From Aureococcus anophagefferens (lineage: Eukaryota; Sar; Pelagophyceae; Pelagomonadales; Pelagomonadaceae), in assembly GCF_000186865.1 (NCBI RefSeq), contig NW_008705562.1, positions 2,768,821 through 2,832,820 of the forward strand: 64,000 nucleotides of DNA. The letters are read 5' to 3'. The notes under the pieces were generated by a model, which worked only from the letters and a program-made list of their open reading frames with translations, was not told where the DNA came from and made no database searches. Of this stretch, positions 18,801-29,024 are shown one piece after another. A program made the translations under genes and the position numbers. How positions within the stretch are numbered: position 1 is the first letter of the stretch; each line of letters begins with the position of its first letter.

Positions 18801-21800
18801 GGCGCGCTTCATCGATCTGGGGCTGGTGGACCACCGCACGGCGGGGCTGCGGCAGCGCGTCGAGGGCGTCGTCGGCTCCGAGCTCCGCGCGCGCCTCGAC
18901 GGCCGGGGCTCGCGCTTCGCGGGCGGCAAGCCGCGCGTGAGCCAGGTCGAGAAGGACGCGCTGTCCATGGCCGCGGCGGCGAAGAAGCTGCGCGAGGACC
19001 GCAAGCGGCGCCGCGAGTCGCGCGCGCGCCGCGCGTCGCGGGCGCCGCCGTCGGACGGCGACGACGCGTCCAAGGACGAGGAGTCGCAGGCGTCGGGCCT
19101 CACGGGCGACGACGCGTCGCAGGCCTCGCGCGAGAAGCGCGCCGAGGAGCAGCTCGCCGTGCCCGACGATTTGGGGTCGCTGGGGTCCGTCGACAGCGCG
19201 GACAGCGGCAACCGCGCGGGCAACGCGTTCCTGAAAGACGTCGTCGTCGCCGCGGGCCAGCGGCTCCCGTCGTTCATCGACGAGACGGAGCTCGACAAGG
19301 CCGCGAGCGCCGTCGTCCCGGACGCGGGCGACATCCCCGACTCCATCTACAAGGACGACAACCACCTCTTCGACAAGGGCGGCCACGTCGTCCGCGCGGA
19401 CAAACAGAAGCCGGCGGAGAAGGAAGAGGAAAAACCGAACCCGGACCGCTTCCACGAGGGCGAGACGCGCGAGGAGCACCGCGCGTCCGAGCTCGCCTTT
19501 GAAAATCTGCGGCGCCAGGAGCACGAGCACGACGTGCCCCAGGGCGAGCAGGACAGCCTCGGCGACGTCGGCTCCTACGAGACCTTCGACAGCGAGTCGC
19601 TCGAGGAGGACGACGACGCGTCCGAGTCCGAGTCCGACGACGACGACGACGCCTTCGAGGTGTCCCACGCCGAGTACGCCTGGGCCCGCGACTTCATCGC
19701 CGCCGCGGGCAAGCCCGGCGTGCTGGCCAAGAACGCGCACCGCAACTTCGTCAAGGGCGAGCGGCACCTCGTCGACCGGCTCACGTCGCGCAAGGCCAAG
19801 AAGGTGCTCAAGGGCGGCGGCATGGAGTCGCCCCAGGGCAAGTTCACGGTCGCCGCGGCGGCGGCCAAGGCCTGCGCGCGGGAGGCCTACCTGGCCAAGA
19901 ACGCGATGAAGCAGGAGAAGCTCGAGCACTCCATGTCGCGGCTCACGATCAACCGCGCGACGCTCGTGCGCAAGTCGCGCGTCAACTCCATCATCGCCAC
20001 GGAGGCGCAGCAGGCCGCGGCGGACGCGACGGAGGCGTCGTCCCTGAGCGACGGCGCGCTCGTCGCGAAGCGCCACGCGGCCGACGCGTCGACGATGCTC
20101 GTCGCGCTCGCGACGGAGGCGGAGAAGCTCACGGAGCGCCTCGAGGCCCTCGCGCCCGAGGGCTGGTGGCCCACGGCCCTGCGGCTGCTGGACCCGGACG
20201 ACGACGGCGAGCCCGACGGCGAGGACGACTCGACCTACGACGACGTCTCCGCGGGCGGCGAGCACCAGCGCCCCGGCGGCATGTCGCACGCGGAGGCGAA
20301 GCGCCGCGCGCGCCTGACGATCGAGGCGACGCTCGCCGCCGTCGGCGCGGAGGCCCTGACGCTCGGCGACGTCCAGCGGCGCGCCCACGCGACGCTCAGC
20401 CGCGTGCGGCGGAACCGCGTCGCGCTCTCCCAGCTGACGATGGCCATCGCGCGGACGCGCGCGCGCGACAGCGGCCGCGCGGCCGCGGCCGCGGCGGCGG
20501 CCGCGAAGCTCGGCGCGCGCGCGGGCCGCACGCTCGGCTGGCCCCTGCTCGCGAGCCGCCTGCGCACGGTGACGGACACGGCGCTCCGCTGCAACGTCCG
20601 CGACGGCGGCGACGCGCTCGTCGTCGTCGCCTCCAAGAAGCGGCGGCGGAACCGGGGCCACAACGACGGCGGCGCGTCGACGGACGAGTCGTCCGACGAC
20701 GACGGCGACTACGGCCGCGACGCCGCGGCGACGTCGCTGCGCGTGCCGCGCGACGCGTGGCGCGGCCGCGCGGGCCACGAGGCCGACGCGCCCTGGGTCT
20801 ACGCGTCGCCCGCGGCGCGCTACGAGCTCGGCATCCGCGTCGCGAACTGGGTCTGCCGGTCCACGGACGTCGAGGACGCGGCCGAGGCGGCGCGCGACCG
20901 CGCGCGGCGCGACGCGGCGTCGTCCGCGCTCGGCGCCGCGGGGGACCAGTTCTCGCCGCCGGGCACGCGGCGGCTGCCGCGCATCACGACGCGGGCGTCC
21001 CTCGTCGCCGGCGCGAGCCGCTGCGCCCTGGGCGTGCGGCCGGGCCCGCTGAAGATCGCCGCGGCCATCGTGCGGCGGCCGCGGTCCGCGGCGGGCGCGT
21101 TCTTCGCGACGGCGCTGGACGTCGGCGCGGGCGTCGTCGTCGTCGCGCGCGACGCCGCGGGCGTCGAGCTCGCGCGCGACTTCGTGGACAAGGCGACCGT
21201 GGCCGTCGGCGCGCGGGGCCGCGCGTGGCACCGGCGGCCGCTCGTCGCGCGTCCGGCCGAGCGCAAGAAGTTCCTGACGCTGTGCATCGACGCGGCCGCG
21301 GACGCGGCGGGCCGCTACGGGCGGACGCCCTGGGGCCGGGACCCCCAGAGCGACGCGAAGCTCTTCCGGAGCCGCGGCGTCGCCGTCGCGTCCGGCGCCG
21401 CGAGCGACCCCAACTGGTCCGTGCCGTCGCGGAGGCTCGTCGCGGCCGCGGAGGCGGCCAAGGAGCGCGTGCTCCTGGGTCTGGGCGAGGAGCGCGAGGT
21501 CGACGAGCACGCGGCCAAGGACCGCGACGACGACGAGTCCTACGAGCCCGCGTCCGAGGCCATGAACGCGCGGCGACGAGCGTACGCGGCGCGGCAGATC
21601 GCGCGGGGCGTCGCGCTGGCGGAGAAGGCGCCGCGGTTTTTGGGTTGCCTCAGCGCCGCCGAGGCGGAGCAGTCCTGGCGCAACCAGCTGCGGCGCGAGG
21701 CCGGCGCGGTGAAGAACGACGCGCGGAAGCGCGTGCAGCGCCGCGCGGACGACGCGCGGCGGGCCTTCGCGGGCGCCGCGGCGGCCATGGCCGACGCGCG

Positions 21801-24732
21801 CGCGCGGCGGCGGCCGGGCCTCGCGCTGCAGGCGGCGCGCGACGCCATCGCGAGCTTCCACAAGTCCGAGCGGGCCCTGACCAAGGGCGAGGTCGCCCAG
21901 CTCTACGCGTTCCGCGCCGAGGCCGCGCTGAACGTGCAGCTCGCGGGCGAGGCCGTGACGGCCATGAAGCACTGCGTCCACGGCTTCCACGGCGACCCCG
22001 TGCCGCCGCGCTGGCGCTTCCTCCTGGCCAAGTCGCTCCTCGTCAAGGGCGACGTGCGGCCCGCGCGCCACGAGCTGCGGACGCTTTTAGACCACGCGAA
22101 GGACGACGAGGACACGAAGCTCTACACGAAGTGGCTCAATCTCACGAAATGGAGCGGCGTCGACGAGTCCACCTCGAAGCTGAGGCGCACCATGGCCTTC
22201 GAGGACGCGCACAATTTAGCGAAGCTCCAGAGCATGCAGCAGCAGTTCGCGAACTACGACAGCGGCCAGTACGCCAAGGACCACCGGAGCCGCGAGGAGC
22301 GCCTCGCGCTCCAGAAGATGATCGACGACGCCGAGCGGGCCATGGCCAAGGCCGAGGAGAAGCCGCCGGAGTACGAGAGCTTCTACGACTGGGTCACGGA
22401 CAGCGACTCGGAGGAGGAGGACGACATCGGCGTCTTCCGCCGGCCGAAGATCCTGCTGGACGCGGACACGCTCGTCTCCATCGTCGTCAAGAGCGCCCTC
22501 GCGCCCCTCGAGGTGCGCCGCCACGACATCGAGTCCGCGGCGGCCGGCGTCGCCGCGGACAACTGGCACCGCACGGACATCAACCAGGCCGCCGTCGCCG
22601 CCAAGGCCGCGCTGCCCATCGCCTGCGAGATCGCCGTCGACGCCTGGTGCCAGATGTACCCCGGGGAGCTCGGGGCCAAGGAGGCGAACGCGCTCGAGGC
22701 CGCGGCGCTCCGCATGGCGGTAGACACGTCCGCGACGCTGAGCCTCGCGCGCAAGGAGAAGAAGCGGCACCGGGCGACGTTCATGCAGGAGGTCGGCGTC
22801 GACGAGCTGCCCGTGCGTTTATTGTCGGCGACGACGCCGCGGTCCGTGGGCCGCGTCTTCGGCAAGGCGGAGACGTACTGCGTGCTACGGGTCGAGGAGC
22901 GCGAGGAGGTGCCCGAGGAGGAGGACAAGACGAGCTTCGGCGAGTCGAATTCCCGGGCCATCGCCGCGAAGATCATCTCGATCTGCGACGGCAGCGACGC
23001 GTCGTCGGGCGGCGGCAGCCAGCACCGCGACCACGTCGTCTCCGTCGCGGAGCTCAAGTCCGCGCTCTTCCGCTCCGAGTTCAACGGCTTCGTGACGTGG
23101 CTCATGCGCAACGAGTCGTCGGTCTTCGCGGCCTTCGACAACGGCAACAGCAAGACGCTGGACTACGACGAGCTCATCTACGCGATCGAGCTCTACGAGT
23201 TCAGTCTCCGCGAGGAGATGGACGAGCAGGAGCGCGCGAAGGAGAAGGAGGACCAGTCCCGGGAGACGGCGGAGGACCGCCGCGCGTCGCGCCTCGCGCG
23301 GCGCGAGACGAAGCGCGCCGCGGAGGCGGCGAAGGCGCCCCCGCCCGTGCGCCACGCGGCGGGCCGGCTCCGCGTCGGCGACGTCGCGCCGGCGCCCGTG
23401 CCCGCGCCGACGGCCGACGAGGCCCAGGCCCTCGAGGACGCGGCGACGACGCTGGACATTCTGGCCGTGAACACGATCACGAGCCGCGTGCGCTTCGCGG
23501 AGGACAACGAGGAGGACCTCGACTTGATCCACTGGGAGGTCGGGCGGACGCAGAGCTCCAAGTCCAGGGCCGTCAACGCGCCGGCCTACTTTGGGAACCT
23601 CTACTCGCTGCCGCCGCCCATCGAGACGAACGAGTGGTGGCCGCCGAACAGCAAAGAGGAGCCCGCGAAGTGGATCTTCGTCGTCGAGGTCTGGAACAAG
23701 GACGTCATCACGGGCATGAAGCGGCTGGAGACGTGCGTCGGCGAGGCGCGCATCACGGCCCGGGACCTGTTGGACACGCTCCACGAGCTGCCGAAGCCGC
23801 CGACGGCCGCGGCGAAGAACCCGACGGCGACGGACCCGGCCGTCGTCGAGCTGCCCGTGCGGCCGCGCAAGGGCGCGAAGCGGCGCGAGCGCAAGCGGGC
23901 CGGCGGCACGGTGACGCTCCACTGCTGGCCGCCGCCGGCCTGGGCCGTCGCGCCCGACGACGACGAGAAGGCCGAGGACGACCGCGAAGCGGCGGGCACG
24001 AACCTCGACCTCTCGAAGCGGGACGAGAAGCCGCCCCTCGACGTCGGCGTCGACATCGGCGACGAGGACCTGCTGTCGCAGATCTCCATCGAGAGCGGCC
24101 TGAGCCTCGGCAGCGGCCAGCAGGCCGCGGGCGCGCCACCGGAGAAGCCCGCGACGCGCGGCGCGGCGCGCGCGTCGCGGGGCTCCAAGGACTCCAGGGA
24201 CGGCGCCGCGAAGCCCGAGGAGCCGCCGGGCGCGCGCCGGCCGACGCGCATGCGGCCGGGCACGCGCGAGTCCATCGCCTTCGCGAAGCGCCAGACCGTG
24301 CTCGCGGAGGAGCGGGCCGCGCGCGACGAGTTGGGGGTGTTGGGCCGGCTCTCGGGCTCGCTGAAGCCGCCGCCGCCGAAGCCGAAGAAGGGCCTGCTCG
24401 GCGACGACCACGAGCGCCTCTCGCTCCAGCACAAGGCCGCCATCGAGGAGGAGAGCGACGCCAACGACTCGAGCGACGACGACGAGGGCTCGGGGCCGCC
24501 GCGCGACGACGGCTCCCTCGTGTCCGCCGTCTCCGAGGACACGACGCTCCGCGCGCCGCCGGACGACCAGGACCTGCCGCGCGAGGGCGACGCGTCCGCC
24601 GAGGGCGTCCGCTTCGCCGACGACGACAGCCTCGTCTCCGCGGTCTCCGAGGACACGACGCTCCGCGCGCCGCCCGAGGCCGGCGCGCCCGCGGCGGCCT
24701 ACGAGTGGCACGGCGCGCTCACGGAGGTCTAA
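15836..24732 (+). CDS. Giant multidomain protein of about 2,900 residues, split by an introner
   Basis: Exon 1 is 15836-17857 and exon 2 is 18052-24732 if a GC donor at 17858 is used. The ATG at 15836 is preferred, with another in frame at 15800. No known full-length family is recognised. The N-terminal 670 residues hold Trp-rich beta-type segments (FVFLWSFREWVPCRVERM) and acidic linkers. The region around residues 1960-2060 looks like TPR helices. A single EF-hand-like loop (FDNGNSKTLDYDELIYAI) lies near residue 2380. A C2-like beta segment (KWIFVVEVWNKDVITGM) follows near 2560. The last 250 residues are disordered with two copies of SLVSAVSEDTTLRAPP. Exon 2 alone is 6.7 kb without an intron. 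It may be a cytoskeletal or signalling scaffold, but that is a guess. Confidence 0.7.
17860..18051 (-). mobile_element. Introner D, 192 bp, inside the giant gene
   Basis: The termini are inverted repeats of about 18 bp with one mismatch (left CAGGGCAGGACAAGAGAG, right complement CTGGGCAGGACAAGAGAG). The 8-bp direct repeat GAGCTCGC flanks it at 17852-17859 and 18052-18059. The AG acceptor is the right terminus. The direct repeat begins with GA, so a canonical donor is not at its first base; a GC donor at 17858 would keep frame and leave six extra bases (Glu-Leu). The interior shares TTCGGCTGATTTTTGGACG and the CTCACGTTGAAG end with the other introners in reverse orientation relative to the gene. 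Confidence 0.85.
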
Positions 24733-24749
24733 CTGTGTGTGTGTGTGTT

Positions 24750-24814
24750 CCAGTCCTCGGCCTTGCGCGGCGGGCGAAGGCAGGGGCCGAAGTCCAGTCC
24801 TCGGTCTTACTCGG
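24750..24814. repeat. Imperfect 44-bp-spaced direct repeat between convergent genes
   Basis: CCAGTCCTCGG followed by a C/T-variable CTT occurs at about 24750 and again about 24794. It lies after a short TG run (24734-24748), in the 141-bp gap between the giant gene's stop and the hydrolase stop. It looks like another local tandem duplication at a tail-to-tail junction. Confidence 0.55.
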
Positions 24815-24873
24815 GGTCTCGGCCCGGTCTAAAGGGCCACCTCCCGGCCCTCGGCCGGCGTCCTCGGCGTCTT

Positions 24874-26130
24874 CTACCCGTAGAGGTCGTAGAGCCAGGC
24901 CTCGGCGCGGTCCACCCAGTCGCAGATGGGCGCCTTGTCGAGCCGCGCGAGGATGATGTCGCGCGCCGCGTGGACGTCCGCGGCCTCGAAGGGCGACGCG
25001 TCCGCGCACGCGCCGTAGTCGTGGCCGCCGCGGTCGTAGATCGCGAGCTGGCTCCGCGGCCCCGCGCGGTTCTCGAAGTAGTCCATGGACGCCGTGTAGC
25101 TCGCCGCCGCGTCGTCGACGGCGTGGGCGACGAAGGCCGGCGGCGCCCGGTCCTTGGGCGTCACGTGGCTCGACGGCGCGACGTCGTCGCCGGGGGGCAG
25201 GAGCGCGTTCAAGATCAGAAACGACGGCGTCGCCGGGGCCTCGTCGACCCAGTCGATGGGCCCGTAGGCCCGCTTTGCGCCGACGGCCCGCGCGGCGAGG
25301 TGCGCGCCCGTGTCGAAGCCCGCGACGCCGACGGCTTCCGCGTCGACGCCGAATTGGTCCGCGTGCGCGCGGACGTAGGACACGGCGCGCTGGAGGTCCG
25401 CCAGGGCGTCGTTCGACTCCTTCTTGCCCGGCTTCGGGATCTCCATGGGCACGCGGTACTTGAGCACGAAGGCGACGAAGCCGCGCGCCGCGAACGCCTC
25501 GGCGACGTCGTGGCCCTCGCGGTCGATGACGAGCGCGTCGTAGCCGCCGCCGGGCGCGACGATGACGCAGGGCTGCGCGCCCTCGACGTCGCTCCGCCGG
25601 CCCCGGGGCCAGTGCAGCGTGAGTGTCGGCACGGAGACGCCGTAGAGCCGCCGGATGCCGTCCGCGCCGACGCGGCTCACCTCCGCGGGCGCGGGCTCGG
25701 CCGCGTCGCCGGGCGGGCCGTAGGGGAAGAGCGTCGACGTGCCGTCGTAGTCCGGCTCCATGTGGTTCTCGTCGTTCAGGGGCAGCCCGGGCAGGAATTC
25801 GAGCTCCGGCTGCCTTTTCGGAGGGAGCGGCCCGGGCGCCGCGACGCGCGGCTTCGCGGAGGCGGTCTGGGCGGCGGCGGCCTCGGCCTCGGCCTCCTTG
25901 GCCGCGGCGGCGGCGGCCGCGAGCTCGCGCTCCTTGAGCACGGCGGCCTCGCTGGGCGGGACGAGCTCGAGCTCGCTGAGGACGCGCTGGCCCTCGGCGT
26001 CGTAGACGACGGGCGCCGGGTCCTTCCTTTTGCTGTGGACCACTGCGTGCTCCTTCTTCTTCGCGCCGCGCACGCCGCCCTCCGCGGCGTGCGCGGCCGC
26101 CGCCGCGACGACGACCGCCAGGAAAAGCAT
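24874..26130 (-). CDS. Secreted alpha/beta hydrolase with Asp at the nucleophile position
   Basis: This is a 418-residue protein with an N-terminal signal peptide (about residues 1-16, hydrophobic and Ala-rich) and a low-complexity Ala/Glu linker to residue 120. Residues 180-400 resemble the esterase/acetylxylan-esterase-like hydrolases of the BD-FAE type: the oxyanion Gly run is VAPGGGYDAL, the elbow is GFDTGAHLA, the acid is in HAVDDAA and the His is in DRGGHDYGA. In this family the elbow is normally GxSxGG; here Asp replaces Ser. Asp nucleophiles occur in dehalogenases and epoxide hydrolases, but in this subfamily the change more likely means altered or lost activity. Cys are few, consistent with a secreted or vesicular enzyme. 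Confidence 0.75.
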   Translation of the reverse strand: MLFLAVVVAAAAAHAAEGGVRGAKKKEHAVVHSKRKDPAPVVYDAEGQRVLSELELVPPSEAAVLKERELAAAAAAAKEAEAEAAAAQTASAKPRVAAPGPLPPKRQPELEFLPGLPLNDENHMEPDYDGTSTLFPYGPPGDAAEPAPAEVSRVGADGIRRLYGVSVPTLTLHWPRGRRSDVEGAQPCVIVAPGGGYDALVIDREGHDVAEAFAARGFVAFVLKYRVPMEIPKPGKKESNDALADLQRAVSYVRAHADQFGVDAEAVGVAGFDTGAHLAARAVGAKRAYGPIDWVDEAPATPSFLILNALLPPGDDVAPSSHVTPKDRAPPAFVAHAVDDAAASYTASMDYFENRAGPRSQLAIYDRGGHDYGACADASPFEAADVHAARDIILARLDKAPICDWVDRAEAWLYDLYG

Positions 26131-26341
26131 GCACGCGGTTGTTTGCGATTGTCAATACATCGTCCGAACTTTTTTGGGGCTGCCAAGAACTCAATCAAAA
26201 TGCGAGAGGAAACTTCGCAAAGAGCAGTCGTATTGCACTCGAGTTGCAGAGAACAGGGAGGCCTCAGTAGGCTACTAGTACTAGTACTAGTGCTGTACTC
26301 GTAGCTAGCACCCCCCCCCCCCCCCCCCAACGCCCACCTCA
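26131..26341. repeat. Low-complexity intergenic region with C18 run and triple ACTAGT
   Basis: An AT-richer stretch is followed by three tandem ACTAGT hexamers (26274-26291) and a run of 18 C (26311-26328). TTGCA motifs lie near 26233-26247. The C run is a likely site of length error in the assembly. The region lies upstream of the hydrolase and downstream of the next gene. Confidence 0.75.
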
Positions 26342-27589
26342 TCACTCCGCGGCGGCCGTCTCCTTGGGCTTGTTCTCGTCGAGGCGGATGCCGAGGACGT
26401 AGCTCGAGTTGCGGCAGGTCTGGAGCGTCTGCTCCTTGGTCAACACCCACTCCGTGGACCGGTGCTTCGCGAACGTCTCCTTGTCGCCCTTGGTCGAGTT
26501 CGCCAGCACGACCCGGTTGCCCTCGTGGTAGCGGCCGTAGCAGAAGTCGAGGAGGAGCGTCTTTCCGCAGGCTTCCGCGACCAGGAACTTGCCGTCGAGG
26601 TAGAACTGGGGCGCGACGCCGACGGCGTCGTCGTCCGTGGGCTGCCCGACGCCGAGGAACGCGTAGTTCATGCCGCCCGCGCAGGTCGTCTCGCCGTCCT
26701 TGAGCACGATGGCCAGGCCGCCCGTCGTCTTGATGGGCCCCCGCGCGTCCTTCGTCGGGAGCTTGGGCGCCTCGACGACGAACTGGCGCGGGTCCCCCTT
26801 CGGCACGAGCACGAGCGCCATGATCAGCTCGTCCGGGTCGCGCATGCCGCCGCCGAAGACCTGCTTCACGGCGTCGGACGCGTCCGCCGGCACGCAGGCG
26901 CGCGTCGCGGCCTCGTTGGACCGCACGAGCAGGCCGATCGTCGCGAGGATCTGGTCGAGGACGTACTTGTCGAGGTCGAAGTCCATGGGCTCGCAGCCGG
27001 GGATCTTCGACGCGGCGCCGTTGTAGGCCGCGATGCCCGTCTGCCACGTCGCCGTCAGCGTGTGCTTCTCCATGACGGCCTTGACGACGGGCTCCATGCT
27101 CTTCGCCAGCGCCGCGTCCGCGGTCTTCACGAGCGCGTCCGCGAAGGCGCCGCCGGGCTTCGCGCAGAGCTCGACCATGTTCTCCGCGGGCTGTAAGTCG
27201 GCGATGATCGCGTCGTAGCAGGCCTTCGTGCGCGCGTCCCGGGCGACGGTGAGCGCCGCGTCCTTCATCGACACGGCGAGCGCGTCGACGACGTTCGTGA
27301 TCTCGCCCGCGAGCTTCGAGCCCACGAGCGGCACCTTGCCCACGGTCTCCGCGAGCCAGTAGAACGTGCCCGCGTTGGGCACGGGGATGGCGTACGCGGG
27401 CTGCGTCCAGGTGTCGAGCACGGCGGCGGCCGCGAGGGCCGACGCCACGGACGTCGCGAGCACGTCCGTCATGGCCTTGAACGCCAGCTGCTTCTGGAGC
27501 TCCGGGTCCATGGCGTGGAGCGCGGCGATGCGCTCCTGCTCCTCGGGCGTCAGCGCCTTGGCGGCGCTGGCGCTAGCTCCGGCGCCCAT
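26342..27589 (-). CDS. Protein of unknown function with possible myristoylation signal
   Basis: This is a 415-residue single-exon protein. It begins MGAGASASAAK, so Gly2 may be myristoylated. Residues 55-230 are helical; the stretch around TWQTGIAAYNGAASKIPG then DLDKYVLDQILATIG has the pattern of DUF4197-type helical proteins, a similarity I rate as weak. Residues 240-400 look like a beta-rich domain with several Cys (TCAGGMNYAFLGVG, FLVAEACGKTLLLDFCYGRY). No catalytic motif is evident. Confidence 0.6.
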   Translation of the reverse strand: MGAGASASAAKALTPEEQERIAALHAMDPELQKQLAFKAMTDVLATSVASALAAAAVLDTWTQPAYAIPVPNAGTFYWLAETVGKVPLVGSKLAGEITNVVDALAVSMKDAALTVARDARTKACYDAIIADLQPAENMVELCAKPGGAFADALVKTADAALAKSMEPVVKAVMEKHTLTATWQTGIAAYNGAASKIPGCEPMDFDLDKYVLDQILATIGLLVRSNEAATRACVPADASDAVKQVFGGGMRDPDELIMALVLVPKGDPRQFVVEAPKLPTKDARGPIKTTGGLAIVLKDGETTCAGGMNYAFLGVGQPTDDDAVGVAPQFYLDGKFLVAEACGKTLLLDFCYGRYHEGNRVVLANSTKGDKETFAKHRSTEWVLTKEQTLQTCRNSSYVLGIRLDENKPKETAAAE

Positions 27590-27665
27590 AACGCAGACTA
27601 GAAGGCTGCCCGCCGCCGGGGAAGTGCGCGGACTGCACCTTGCAGTGCATGCTTACGTCCGCCGC

Positions 27666-28854
27666 CTAGAAGATGCCGAGGGCGTCCTTCTGCTTTTTCT
27701 GTTTCCAGGCCGGGAGGCCGTGGAAGGCCGCGATGTCCATCTTGAAGTGGGTCGCGAAGTCGGCCTCGCTGAGGTAGACCTCGAGCTTCGTCGGGTCGAC
27801 GTGGGGGAAGTGCCGGTCCGCCTTGAAGGCCTGGAGCTCCTCGAGCGTGAAGAGGCCGTGGTGGTCCGTGACGCGGTCCAGGTCGATCTTGTTGTTCTCG
27901 AGGTGCTGGCGGGCGACGGACATCTTGTGCCGCGCGGCCGACTTGGCGCGGCGGCCGCCCGTGTCGGCCGAGTCTGCGACGTCCGGCGAGAACCCGACGG
28001 CCTTCTTCGGCGGCGGCGGCGGCGCGGCGGCGCCCTCGTCGTCCGACGACGACACGTGGTCGTCGAGGTTCACCGTGTGCGTCACGGGGTTCGACGTCGC
28101 CCGGTGCCGCGGCAGCGACGACCGCCGGCGGACGGGCGCGGCCGCGGCGACGGGCGGCGCCGCGGGCGCGACGGGCGCCGGCGGCGCGACGGGCGCCGGC
28201 GCGACGGGCGCGGGCGGCGGCGCGGGCGCGGCGACGGGCGCGGGCGGCGGCGCGGGCGCCGCCGCGGCCAGCGCGGCCATGGGATTCATCTTCATCGACN
28301 NNNNNNNNNNNNNNNNNNNNNNNNNNNNNNNNNNNNNNNNNNNNNNNNNCGCCGCGGCCGCCGCGGCCGCCGCGGCCCGCGCCCGCCGCGCCGACGCCGC
28401 TCGACGCCGCGCGGTCCGTCTGCTTGCCGCGCGCGGAGAAGATGGCGGCGCAGGTCTCCTTCTCCTTGTTGTACTGGAACATCTCCACAATGTCGCCGCC
28501 GTGCTTCGGGTCCGTCGCGCGCGGGCCGAGCATCTCGACGATGGCGACGCGCGTCTTCACGGACGTGAGCGTCTCGAGGACCGCCTTGATCTGCGCCACG
28601 GAGAAGAGGCGGCCCTCCTTCCACGTCGCCACGACGTTGAGCTTGTGCTCGTTGGCCTCGTCCTCGTTGAGCTCGGCGACGAAGGCGGCGTGGTCCGCGG
28701 CGCTGCACTTGGCGCAGCCGGCGACGACCTCGACGCCCTTCTTCGCCTCGGCGGCGGCGACGGGCTTCGTCGCGAAGGCGACGGTGTCGTTCTTCGCCTT
28801 GTCGGCGAAGGGGCTCAGCATGATGCTGCTCCGCCGCCGCTGCGGCTGCGCCAT
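27666..28854 (-). CDS. DUF4476-like plus villin headpiece protein, broken by an assembly gap
   Basis: The N-terminal part (28854 down to 28350) encodes about 168 residues. Residues 60-110 (FSVAQIKAVLETLTSVKTRVAIVEML) match the DUF4476 helical pattern, which normally reads as helix, valine-rich turn and 'privD'-like end. After 50 N the C-terminal part begins with a long Pro/Ala-rich linker, then an acidic patch. The last 60 residues are a clear villin headpiece, with LFTLEELQAFKAD, VYLSEADFATHF, and the end LPAWKQKKQKDALGIF containing the actin-binding KKxK/F pattern. It should bind F-actin. The two halves are in different frames across the gap, so the true gap length is not 50. Confidence 0.75.
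28300..28349. other. Assembly gap (50 N)
   Basis: A run of 50 N inside the Pro/Ala/Gly-rich linker of the villin-headpiece gene. Simple GC-rich repeats border it on both sides, the probable cause of the break. Confidence 1.
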
Positions 28855-29024
28855 GGTCGCGCTCGCGGACGACGGCGCGACGAGCTTATTTTAGGGCTGC
28901 CCCCAATAGGAAGCGGCAATTTGACGTGATATATATGCCCACGTTGCATTTCGAGGGGCCATCGAACCGCTTTCAAACCCGGGCTGCCCGTCGCGATCGC
29001 AGCGCACGCGGCGCGAGCGGCGGG

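Noticed and set aside
17950..22071. A 1,373-residue open frame on the minus strand, and similar long antisense frames elsewhere (e.g. 4791-6854, 31406-32965, 54700-57369)
   Set aside because: In very GC-rich coding DNA, stops are rare on the opposite strand; these products are Arg/Ala/Gly-rich with no domain character and lie under well-supported sense genes.
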